Origin: Terribacillus saccharophilus
Lineage (GTDB): Bacteria; Bacillota; Bacilli; Bacillales; Amphibacillaceae
DNA length: 64,000 nt
Assembly: GCF_002272745.1 (NCBI RefSeq)
Contig: NZ_NPBD01000001.1
Location: forward strand, 248,001 to 312,000
Direction: 5' to 3'
Positions 57,511 to 64,000 of the stretch are shown one piece after another. The notes under the pieces are model-generated. The model ran no database searches, was not told where the DNA came from, and saw only the letters and a list, made by a program, of their open reading frames with translations. Every line of letters starts with the position of its first letter. The first letter of the stretch is position 1. The position numbers and the translations under genes were made by a program.

Positions 57511-58586
57511 TCACATTGCAGGGATTGGAAAAACATTATGAGAAAACTGCTGCATTGAGTCAGGTAGATTTGACGATTCAAAAAGGGGAATTCCTTGCTA
57601 TTCTTGGTCCGTCTGGCTGCGGAAAAACAACATTGCTGCGTTTGATGGCTGGTTTCATGAAACCTACGGCTGGAACAATACGATTTGGTGATACGGAAGT
57701 AGCCAATTCTAAACATAGCAGCAAGCCGGAAAATCGAAATATAGGCATGGTCTTTCAATCTTTCGCCCTTTGGCCTCACATGACGGTAGAGGAACATATC
57801 CGCTTTGCATTGAAAAATCATCGTTTTTCACAGAAACGAACGGCTGAAGAACAAGCAGCAAGAGTAACAGAGGTATTGCAGCTTGTCGGAATGGAAGCTT
57901 TTCGAGAGAGATATCCTGCAGCACTATCAGGCGGACAGCAGCAGCGTGTAGCATTAGCTAGGGCAATAGCTCCGGAACCGGATATTCTGCTCATGGATGA
58001 ACCTCTAAGTGCTTTAGATGCAGAGTTGCGTATCAGTATGCGAAAGGAAATCAAACAGATACACAAGAAGCTTGGTGCTACTATCATTTATGTCACACAT
58101 GATCAAGGAGAGGCGCTGGCAATGGCTGATCGAGTGCTGGTCATGCAGCATGGTCAGATTGAACAAGCAGATACTCCAGAAACAATCTATCAGAGTCCGG
58201 AAACTCCTTTTGTGGCTACATTTGTAGGTAAGGCAAATTTAGTAGAAGGCACGTGGAATGGCAATCATTTTACGCCTTCAGGCAGTCTGTTAAGCTGGCT
58301 GGACAATGGTGTATCAGAACAGCTGAAACAAAAGCAGCTCTTTCCTGTAAGACCAGAGGAATGGCAGCTGTTACCGTCAGAGGCAGATGGGTTGAAAGGA
58401 GAAGTCATCATAAGCCAGTTCCAAGGAACAGAAAGGCATTATGTAATTCGCACGGAAGGAAAGGATTATCAAGCATCTCTTCCAATTGCAGCTCCAGCAT
58501 GGCGTGAAGGGGAGTTAGTAAGTTTGCAGGTAAGAGGAAGAAAGACACAATATACAACTGAAGAAGTACTTTTAGAACTAAGATAA
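57507..58586 (+). CDS. ABC transporter ATP-binding protein, AfuC/FbpC/PotA type
   Basis: 359 residues: ABC domain (Walker A GPSGCGKTT, Q-loop MVFQSFALWPH, signature [14 protein letters not shown], Walker B ILLMDEPLSALDA, switch His VTHDQ) and a C-terminal TOBE-like domain (about 260-359). ATG at 57507 follows AAAGGGGGAG; a longer frame begins inside the permease gene. Last gene of the operon. Confidence 0.89.
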   Translation: MITLQGLEKHYEKTAALSQVDLTIQKGEFLAILGPSGCGKTTLLRLMAGFMKPTAGTIRFGDTEVANSKHSSKPENRNIGMVFQSFALWPHMTVEEHIRFALKNHRFSQKRTAEEQAARVTEVLQLVGMEAFRERYPAALSGGQQQRVALARAIAPEPDILLMDEPLSALDAELRISMRKEIKQIHKKLGATIIYVTHDQGEALAMADRVLVMQHGQIEQADTPETIYQSPETPFVATFVGKANLVEGTWNGNHFTPSGSLLSWLDNGVSEQLKQKQLFPVRPEEWQLLPSEADGLKGEVIISQFQGTERHYVIRTEGKDYQASLPIAAPAWREGELVSLQVRGRKTQYTTEEVLLELR

Positions 58587-58598
58587 TAGTGAAACAGG

Positions 58599-58626
58599 AC
58601 TCCCGTGGAAAGGGAGTCTTTTTTTC
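58599..58626 (+). terminator. Terminator of the surE-ABC operon
   Basis: GACTCCC and GGGAGTC stem with a 7-base loop, then a run of seven T. Confidence 0.87.
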
Positions 58627-58676
58627 TTGAAGGAAAATGGACGCAAAGGCAGAAATAATGGATAGAGGTGATGCAG

Positions 58677-59048
58677 TTGAAACGGGATATGTCTCTTATT
58701 AGAAGTCTCTTATTGGATATTGAAGCAGAATTCACAGAGGGAGGTTTCGCACTGGAAGTAACAGAGGAAGATGAGTATTCCGAGGAAGAAATGAATTATC
58801 ACCTGCAGCTGATGAAAGAAGCAAAGTTAATCAAGCTGGACATCGTTCTTGATGAGGAAGAGGAAGAAGAGGAACTGCTCATTTATGGCCTGACATGGGA
58901 AGGGCATGAACTGCTGGACAGTATCAGGGAAGAGGAAGTATGGCAGCAGTTGCTCGTGAAGCTGAAGCGGGAGAAGGGCAGTATGCCGTTTTCTGTATTA
59001 CGTAAACAGGCAGCGAAAGCAGCAGAAGCATTTTATGCTTCTGAATAA
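58677..59048 (+). CDS. DUF2513 domain protein
   Basis: 123 residues. The DUF2513 pattern is clear: KRDMSLIRSLLLDIEAE at the start, MNYHLQLMKEAKLIKLDIVL in the middle, YGLTWEGHELLDSIREEEVW near residue 77. Function unknown; related proteins are common in phages and on mobile DNA, but no phage genes are near. TTG start is preferred because it gives the family start KRDM and good spacing from AGAGGTG. A run of eight acidic residues (DEEEEEEE-like) precedes the core. Confidence 0.82.
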   Translation: MKRDMSLIRSLLLDIEAEFTEGGFALEVTEEDEYSEEEMNYHLQLMKEAKLIKLDIVLDEEEEEEELLIYGLTWEGHELLDSIREEEVWQQLLVKLKREKGSMPFSVLRKQAAKAAEAFYASE

Positions 59049-59296
59049 AGCTAACCGGACTGTGATTGAGTGCAGCAGATACGGAAAAGCTTAATGTCAC
59101 ATTACTCAAACAAGTAGGAGCCAAAAGACTAAGTGAAAACTAGCAACTCTTTTGGCACAATGTTGAATTCGAAATAGCTATCTTTGTAATAAGACTGGAA
59201 AAGAACACAATGTTTATGATTTTTTTGTAAAAAAGAAGTTTTAAATTACAGCCAACTTGGCAAAACAGAAGTATCAAGAATATGGGAGGGTTGGGT

Positions 59297-59404
59297 ATGC
59301 TCTGCATCTTTTCCGCTGCGAGGGACAAGTTCCGGGAAGACTACCAAAAACAGCAACAGACGGCTAAGCAAGGCGCTAAGACTGATACTGCCGCTAAGAA
59401 ATAA
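59297..59404 (+). CDS. Possible 35-residue hydrophilic protein
   Basis: MLCIFSAARDKFREDYQKQQ and a Lys/Thr/Ala-rich tail. GGGAGGG lies seven bases upstream of ATG. No family, no terminator directly after. It may be real because of the site, but it is too short to be sure. Confidence 0.35.
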   Translation: MLCIFSAARDKFREDYQKQQQTAKQGAKTDTAAKK

Positions 59405-59478
59405 GAAAGAACTGCGCACTTATAAAAAGCGGATGCTAAGTAAAGACTATTAGTAAAAAGCAAAAGAGGTGCAGGCAG

Positions 59479-59580
59479 GTGCGCAGTCGGTCTACATTCA
59501 TCAAAGGGTTTATGCTAGGGATTGTCATTGCTCTGGCAGTATGGTTCGTCGTGACTTATATAGCTTCCAAATTTATCTGA
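59479..59580 (+). CDS. 33-residue membrane protein
   Basis: GTG start with AGAGGTG eight bases upstream. A basic start (RSRSTFIKG) is followed by one helix FMLGIVIALAVWFVVTYIA. A strong terminator begins four bases after the stop, which supports an expressed gene. No family recognised. Confidence 0.6.
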   Translation: MRSRSTFIKGFMLGIVIALAVWFVVTYIASKFI

Positions 59581-59583
59581 TAT

Positions 59584-59617
59584 AGAAAAACACAGCTTTT
59601 AAAGCTGTGTTTTCTTT
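59584..59617. terminator. Bidirectional terminator
   Basis: GAAAAACACAGCTTT and AAAGCTGTGTTTTC form a near-perfect stem with T-runs on both strands; it overlaps the end of the convergent 50-residue gene. Confidence 0.88.
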
Positions 59618-59751
59618 TGCTTGTGGGCGTTGTTTTCATATTCTGTTTCCGGATGACCGTATTCGCCATTCATTGCTTGCTCATCTTGATCTAAACCAAT
59701 TGCTTCTGCTGATTCATCACGCTGATTCGATTTATCCTGTTTCTGCTGCAT
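59599..59751 (-). CDS. Small hydrophilic acidic protein, unknown
   Basis: 50 residues, MQQKQDKSNQRDESAEAIGL start, rich in Gln, Glu, Asp and Asn, no membrane segment, probably disordered. GGAGGTG lies six bases before the ATG. Such proteins in Bacillaceae are often spore-associated, which would agree with the coat-like gene next to it, but this is inference. Confidence 0.6.
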   Translation of the reverse strand: MQQKQDKSNQRDESAEAIGLDQDEQAMNGEYGHPETEYENNAHKQKKTQL

Positions 59752-59825
59752 CTATCCCACCTCCTGCCGATAGTGTGGCACTTCTGGCGGTAATTATGTA
59801 AGGACAGTCAAGCTGTCCCTCTATT

Positions 59826-60098
59826 TCAACGCTGTTGAGTGGAATAGTAATAATTGTTGTAAGGATAAGGTGTCGGGTATGGATAAGGAACAGGATAAGG
59901 CACCGGATAAGGAGCGTTATATCCATATTTATAACCATAGCCAGGACCGCTTATTAAAGCACTGCCAAGAAGACCTCCGGCAAGCCCGCCGATGAATGGT
60001 ATAAAAGCGAATCCGAAGCGCTGATCCTCTTGGTTCGTTCTATAATCTGTCGTATAAGTTGTTTGTCCATATGGATGCGAATAGTGTGTGTAGCTCAT
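59826..60098 (-). CDS. Tyr/Pro-rich protein, coat-like
   Basis: 90 residues. N-terminal HYSHPYGQTTYTTDY, a Gly-rich hydrophobic core FAFIPFIGGLAGGLLGSALI, then GPGYGYKYGYNAPYP and tandem P-V-P-Y-P / P-Y-P-T-P-Y-P repeats. The second ATG is preferred, seven bases from AGGAGG. Composition resembles spore coat or surface proteins; no catalytic motif. The GC-poor tandem DNA behind the PYP units is prone to slippage. Confidence 0.65.
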   Translation of the reverse strand: MSYTHYSHPYGQTTYTTDYRTNQEDQRFGFAFIPFIGGLAGGLLGSALISGPGYGYKYGYNAPYPVPYPVPYPYPTPYPYNNYYYSTQQR

Positions 60099-60326
60099 AA
60101 ACATTCCTCCTGTCCCTTTACTGTATGCACAGCAGTCTAGGGAAGGGTGGGCAAGTATCTTGGCGAAAGAGAAAAGATTTCCAAGCTAGAAACTCATTGG
60201 CAGGACTAGTTTACAGACAGGAACATAAACTAGTAGAGACATCTTCATGTTTGTTAAACAAGGTGACTGGGTAATAAGCGTTATGGACTGATTATGCACA
60301 TACATAACGAAGAAAAGGACTTGATT

Positions 60327-60938
60327 ATGCAGAAACTTCTTACGCTTTTTTTATTGGCTTTCTTTTTTGTCAGTAACCTATGTCTGGTTTTATACCTGCC
60401 ATTAAAGGATCTAAAACAGAATGTCTATCCTGCAAGAGTTTATGCGGATGAAAGAACCCAGCCTATGCTATCAGATAAGGATACACATTCGGTAGACGGA
60501 CCAGCCGCCATAGTTTTAACCGATAGAGATGATCGGAAAACGGACTTGGCAGAAGCAACGATTGAGCAAAAACAATATACAGCAAAAGAAATCGAGCTGC
60601 TCCAGAGATTGGTTCAAGCTGAAACGAGTGGAGAAGACTATCCAGGCAAGGTGGCAGTGGCTACTGTTGTACTTAACCGTATCGAAAGTGATGAGTTCCC
60701 TGATACTATCCATGATGTAATTATGCAGAAGGGTCAGTTTCAGCCGGTAAGCTCGGGAGTTATTTGGCGAAGTGAACCGACCGATGAAACTGTACAAGCA
60801 GTGGCGGATGCATTGGTACAAAAAGACAATATGCAAGATATCGTCTGGTTTATGAATCCGGAAACAGCTACTACAAACTGGATAGCGGAAACACAGGAGC
60901 ATGTGGAGCAGATTGGCAATCATGTATTTTACCGTTAA
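60327..60938 (+). CDS. SleB-like cell wall hydrolase
   Basis: 203 residues. N-terminal membrane anchor or signal peptide (LLTLFLLAFFFVSNLCLVLYL), a low-complexity linker, and a Hydrolase_2 domain: LLQRLVQAETSGEDYPGKVAVATVVLNR with catalytic Glu in AETSGE, then QKGQFQPV and WFMNPETATTNW. This is the lytic transglycosylase domain of SleB/CwlJ, which opens the spore cortex at germination, here without the N-terminal peptidoglycan-binding repeats of SleB. ATG after AAAAGGA is the start. Confidence 0.85.
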   Translation: MQKLLTLFLLAFFFVSNLCLVLYLPLKDLKQNVYPARVYADERTQPMLSDKDTHSVDGPAAIVLTDRDDRKTDLAEATIEQKQYTAKEIELLQRLVQAETSGEDYPGKVAVATVVLNRIESDEFPDTIHDVIMQKGQFQPVSSGVIWRSEPTDETVQAVADALVQKDNMQDIVWFMNPETATTNWIAETQEHVEQIGNHVFYR

Positions 60939-61062
60939 TACGGACAAATTCATTAATTAATATTTAACTGTGCGTGATCTCGCGTCGTTAAGTTGGTAAT
61001 AAGCACTAATAGAAAATTTGAAACTGAAGATTATCAAAATACTGTGGTGGCACTAAAAGTAT

Positions 61063-61087
61063 GTTTTATCTCTCCTATGACCGGTAA
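61063..61087 (+). promoter_or_regulatory. Possible sigma-B promoter before the SDR gene
   Basis: GTTTTA at 61063-61068 and CGGTAA at 61082-61087 with a 13-base spacer resemble the SigB consensus GTTTAA-N13/14-GGGWAW. Several SDR genes in B. subtilis are SigB-dependent. Confidence 0.35.
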
Positions 61088-61123
61088 AACATTAGGGGAG
61101 CATACTTGAAGGAGTTGTTAGCA

Positions 61124-61948
61124 TTGGGAAAATTAGATAATCGTATAGCAGTCGTAACTGGTGGAGCTACTGGTATTGGACGAGCGACTGCTTCTTTATT
61201 TGCAGAAGAAGGAGCTACTGTGCTAGTAGCGGATATAAAGAAAGACGAGATGACAGATTTGGTAGAATCCATTCAATCAGCTGGAGGAAAAGCAGAAGCC
61301 TATGAGATAGATGTTTCTGACGAAGATAGTGTGAGACTATTTGCTGATCAGGTGAAGGATTCATATGGAAAACTAGATGTACTCTTTAATAACGCTGGAA
61401 TCGATCAGGAAGGCGGCAAAGTACATGAATATCCAATTGAATTGTTCGACAGCATCCAAAAGACAGATCTGAGGGGAACCTTCTTGATGAGCAAATTCCT
61501 TATCCCGCTTATGTTGGAAAATGGGAAAGGCTCTATCGTGAATAATGCTTCTATGAGCGGCAGTTTCGCGGATCTTGATAGATCTGGTTATAATGCAGCC
61601 AAAGGTGGCATCATCAACTTTACAAAAGCAACTGCCATTGATTATGGCAGACAAGGAATCCGGGCAAACTCTGTTTCGCCAGGTACAATAGAAACGCCCT
61701 TAATTGATGAATTGTCAGGATCGAAAGAAGAAGAGCAAGGAAGAGCGTTCCGTGAATCAAATAAATGGCTTGCTCCGATGGGCAGACTTGGTGCGCCAGA
61801 TGAAATTGCCAAGGCTGTTTTGTTCCTTGTGTCAGATGATAGCTCCTATATCACTGGACAGGACTTGATCGTTGATGGAGGACTAACAGCTTACACATGG
61901 CCCGGTAAAATGGTGATGGATGACAGCTGGAAAGAGACGACGCAATAA
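61124..61948 (+). CDS. Short-chain dehydrogenase/reductase
   Basis: 274 residues, Rossmann fold. Cofactor loop TGGATGIGRA near residues 12-21, NNAG near 88, catalytic Ser (NNASMSGSF), Tyr and Lys (SGYNAAKGG) near 150-160. It belongs to the classical SDR group with glucose/gluconate-type dehydrogenases. TTG start after AAGGAG. The substrate is unknown; nearby kdgK-like and AllD-like genes would suit a sugar acid. Confidence 0.87.
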   Translation: MGKLDNRIAVVTGGATGIGRATASLFAEEGATVLVADIKKDEMTDLVESIQSAGGKAEAYEIDVSDEDSVRLFADQVKDSYGKLDVLFNNAGIDQEGGKVHEYPIELFDSIQKTDLRGTFLMSKFLIPLMLENGKGSIVNNASMSGSFADLDRSGYNAAKGGIINFTKATAIDYGRQGIRANSVSPGTIETPLIDELSGSKEEEQGRAFRESNKWLAPMGRLGAPDEIAKAVLFLVSDDSSYITGQDLIVDGGLTAYTWPGKMVMDDSWKETTQ

Positions 61949-62275
61949 GAGTGGGGCGATTAGAAACTGCTCCCATTTGAGAAGTGGTAAAGAAAGAATT
62001 ATATACAAACAGTCGATCACCGATATTGAATTCGGAGATTGGCTGTTTTTTTGTTGGATTCAAAAGTTGATTTCAAATCGTCTTCTTTGGCAGAGTAGCT
62101 ACGATGGTGGTTTCAGTAGGCTCTGTGTGCCTTTATTTTGCTTATACGGTCACTGAAATCCTAATAAAATGTATCGAAATGCAACATAATGTTCTTGATA
62201 TAGTTTAAAGATGCCTCTATAAGAATCGAAATCTTTTAATAAAACGGGTGGTTATTTAAAAGAAAAAATATTTAA
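61949..62275. other. Intergenic region, no gene recognised
   Basis: Apart from the terminator at 62009-62053 I see no gene. The last part leads into the regulated promoter of the kdgK remnant. Confidence 0.5.
62009..62053 (+). terminator. Imperfect terminator after SDR gene
   Basis: ACAGTCGATCACCGA pairs with TCGGAGATTGGCTGT (several mismatches), followed by seven T. Confidence 0.6.
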
Positions 62276-62342
62276 TTGATATTTGAAAGGGCTTTCATTT
62301 ATACTTTTACTAAACCAGTTTACAAAACCGATTTAGTAAAAG
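62276..62342 (+). promoter_or_regulatory. Promoter with cre-like site and LacI-type operators
   Basis: TTGATA (62276-62281), 18-base spacer, TATACT (62300-62305). TGAAAGGGCTTTCA (62284-62297), one mismatch from cre, lies between them. Just after the -10, CTTTTACTAAA (62304-62314) and TTTAGTAAAAG (62332-62342) are perfect inverted arms, enclosing TAAACCAGTTTA and a second AAACC-type half site, as in LacI-family (KdgR-like) operators. Confidence 0.6.
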
Positions 62343-62401
62343 TGACTCCAATATTTATAATGAATTTGCAAGTAGTTAAATTAGAAAAAGGGGGAATGTT
62401 T

Positions 62402-62974
62402 GTGCATACACACTTTTGACATTAGGCGATGCCATGATTACTTTAAACCCTGAAGAAACTGGACCGTTACGTTATGTAAGCAATTTTGAACAAGGTCGGG
62501 GGAGCTGAACTTAATTTTGCGATCGCCTGTGCCAGACTTGGGTTGAAATCAAAGTGGATCAGCCGTTTAGGGAATGATATATTTGGCCGTGTTATCTACA
62601 ACTTTGCAAGAGGAGAAGGACTGGTTATGGACGATGACCAGTTTGTGGAGGGACATCCAACTTCACTCAACTTTAAGGAAATTCGTGAAGACGGTTCTGG
62701 TAAAAACGTATTATTACCGCTATCAATCATCAACAATACCTGGTATGAGGAAGACGCTTATGACGTCAAGCCTGTGGACGCTGTGGGAGCTGGAGATGGA
62801 TTCGACGCTGGTTATATATACAGCCTGCTCAAAGGAGAATCTAACTATAACAGACTAAAATTCGCAAATGCAGTTGGCGCTCTTGTGACCACAGTATCAG
62901 GTGACAATGAAGGACTACCTTATTTAGAAGAAGTGATGCCTTTTATAAATAAAGAAAGTCTTATAAAGAGATAG
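62402..62974 (+). pseudogene. kdgK: Decayed 2-keto-3-deoxygluconate kinase (PfkB family)
   Basis: The normal N terminus LLTLGDAMITLNPEETGPLRYV is separated from its start by an extra AC in a short ACACAC run (62408-62413). A second shift near 62494 separates it from VGGAELNFAIACARLGLKSK. The frame then stays open through GNDIFGRVIYNFARGEG, but about 130 residues are missing between ENGSGKN-like sequence at about 62705 and VDAVGAGDGFDAGYIYSLL, the catalytic end. So two frameshifts and one internal deletion: 163 instead of about 320 residues. The promoter before it looks intact. Confidence 0.85.
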
Positions 62975-63135
62975 CTAATGATAACTACTGAAAAAGAGAG
63001 AAATTACTTAGTAAGAGTTTGCGAAATCTATCATTCTGCTCGACACAGCTATTATAGATAGTTTTACTGTAAGTTAAAACATGGAAATGCTTCGTGAAAA
63101 TCGTTCGAATTAAGAGTGAGTGGGAGGCAAGTAAC

Positions 63136-64000
63136 ATGTCAACAGTAGTGATTGAAGCGGAAAAAGTAAAGGAGCTTGCAAGCAGGAAATTGAAAGAAGC
63201 TGGCCTGAACAGTATTCATGCTGAAAAAGTGGCTGAAGTTTTGGTTCATGCTGATCTTCGAAATGTTAATTCTCATGGTGTGTTGCGCACAGAACATTAC
63301 GTGAACCGTCTGAAAGCAGGAGGGATTAATCCTGACGCCCAAATCTCATTTAAAGCGACAGGACCTGTAACAGGGATAGTAAATGGTGACGATGGATTTG
63401 GACATGTGATTGGCGATGTGGCCATTGATCATGCTATAGACATGGCAAGACAGAGTGGAGTAGGCATGGTTACAGCTATTAACAGCAGCCATTGCGGAGC
63501 ATTAAGTTACTTTGTTCAAAAAGCGGCCGAAGCTAACCTGATCGGGATTGCCATGACCCATACTGACAAAGTGGTGGTTCCGTTTGGGGGCAGTTCTCCC
63601 TTCTTCGGAACAAATCCGATTGCTTATGGTGTTCCAGCCAAAAAAAATAAGCCTTTTATCTTGGATATGGCCACCTCCAATGTAGCTTTGGGGAAAGTCA
63701 TCCAAGCTCGTGAGGAAGGAAAAGATATTCCGTCTGGCTGGGGTGTGGATGAAAATGGCGCACCAGTGACAGACCCGAACAAAGTCGTTTCCCTCTCCCC
63801 GTTTGGAGGTCCAAAAGGGTATGGACTTGCTGTCATTGTTGATATTTTTTCAGGTTTATTAGCAGGAGCGGCTTTCGGTCCTCATATTTCCAAAATGTAT
63901 GATGACTTAGATCAAAAACGTAAACTGGGTCATTATTTCTGTGTCATCAATCCATCATTCTTTACCGATACCAATACATTTCTCGAACAAATGGACAGGA
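63136..64000 (+). CDS. Malate/L-lactate (LDH2) family dehydrogenase, AllD-like, truncated by window end
   Basis: 288 residues are visible and the frame is open at the end. It belongs to the LDH2/MDG2 family: [21 protein letters not shown] with the catalytic His near residue 46, [21 protein letters not shown] near 115, [21 protein letters not shown] near 145, and [24 protein letters not shown] near 220. Segment by segment it resembles ureidoglycolate dehydrogenase AllD, but related enzymes reduce 2-keto sugar acids. GGGAGG precedes ATG. With kdgK and SDR remnants nearby a sugar acid substrate is as likely as ureidoglycolate. Confidence 0.85.
   Translation, partial: MSTVVIEAEKVKELASRKLKEAGLNSIHAEKVAEVLVHADLRNVNSHGVLRTEHYVNRLKAGGINPDAQISFKATGPVTGIVNGDDGFGHVIGDVAIDHAIDMARQSGVGMVTAINSSHCGALSYFVQKAAEANLIGIAMTHTDKVVVPFGGSSPFFGTNPIAYGVPAKKNKPFILDMATSNVALGKVIQAREEGKDIPSGWGVDENGAPVTDPNKVVSLSPFGGPKGYGLAVIVDIFSGLLAGAAFGPHISKMYDDLDQKRKLGHYFCVINPSFFTDTNTFLEQMDR

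Noticed and set aside
58668..59048. Phage origin for the DUF2513 gene
   Set aside because: The family is frequent in phages, but no integrase, structural phage gene or att repeat is visible nearby.
59121..59155. Inverted CCAAAAGA / TCTTTTGG as terminator
   Set aside because: The loop is 19 bases and no T-run follows.

Overview
The window is low-GC Firmicute DNA, most like a spore-forming member of the Bacillaceae. The reasons are strong AGGAGG-type ribosome sites with frequent TTG and GTG starts, S-box (SAM) riboswitches, CcpA cre boxes, a Fur box, a Pho-box-like repeat array, and best family matches to Bacillus genes (paiA, ytm/cmo sulfur genes, metNIQ, namA, guaC). A SleB-like cell wall hydrolase and a Tyr/Pro-rich coat-like protein point to sporulation. 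Genus cannot be fixed from the sequence; a halotolerant soil bacillus such as Terribacillus would fit. No rRNA, tRNA, CRISPR array, insertion sequence or prophage was seen.

Layout. 1-4.4 kb: end of a metallo-beta-lactamase-fold gene, a GNAT plus MFS pair, an Lrp regulator, and a marR-paiA pair behind a long palindrome. 4.7-12.6 kb: an S-alkylcysteine salvage locus resembling the B. subtilis ytmI operon (two flavin monooxygenases, FMN reductase, glutaredoxin-like protein, acetyltransferase, cystine-type ABC importer, divergent YtlI-like regulator). 13-18.8 kb: HAD phosphatase, VOC protein, acetyltransferase, ROK regulator, TM2 protein, HxlR regulator, mercaptopyruvate sulfurtransferase, aldo/keto reductase. 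18.8-24.4 kb: a second sulfur island in which an acyl-CoA-dehydrogenase-like monooxygenase and an LLM monooxygenase-metNIQ operon diverge from two back-to-back SAM riboswitches. 24.5-31.7 kb: macrolide phosphotransferase, MarR, namA, a lipoprotein glycerophosphodiesterase, a frameshifted acetyltransferase, a methyltransferase-like protein, DUF402, an M20 hydrolase and a NUDIX protein.

31.8-35.3 kb: prpF divergent from lysR-citMHS, probably uptake and isomerisation of a tricarboxylate. 35.9-45.6 kb: a beta-galactoside locus (YesN/YesM-type two-component system, binding lipoprotein, two permeases, GH2 beta-galactosidase) with cre boxes and no transport ATPase. 45.6-53.4 kb: Fur-box-linked HmoA-like monooxygenase, GMP reductase, an RNase HI-like protein, small membrane proteins, sarcosine oxidase, a coiled-coil M23 peptidase and a nucleotidyltransferase. 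53.7-58.6 kb: an operon of a 39-codon leader ORF, surE and an AfuABC/FbpABC-type transporter, headed by 11-bp-spaced TTCACA-like repeats that look like a PhoP box. 58.7-64 kb: DUF2513 protein, several tiny genes, coat-like and SleB-like proteins, an SDR, a decayed kdgK behind an apparently intact regulated promoter, and the start of an AllD-like dehydrogenase cut by the window end.

The main themes are organosulfur scavenging (two separate loci, both feeding cysteine/methionine), carbon-source catabolism under CcpA, and a probable phosphate-starvation importer. The surE-transporter operon is my best candidate for something not yet described.
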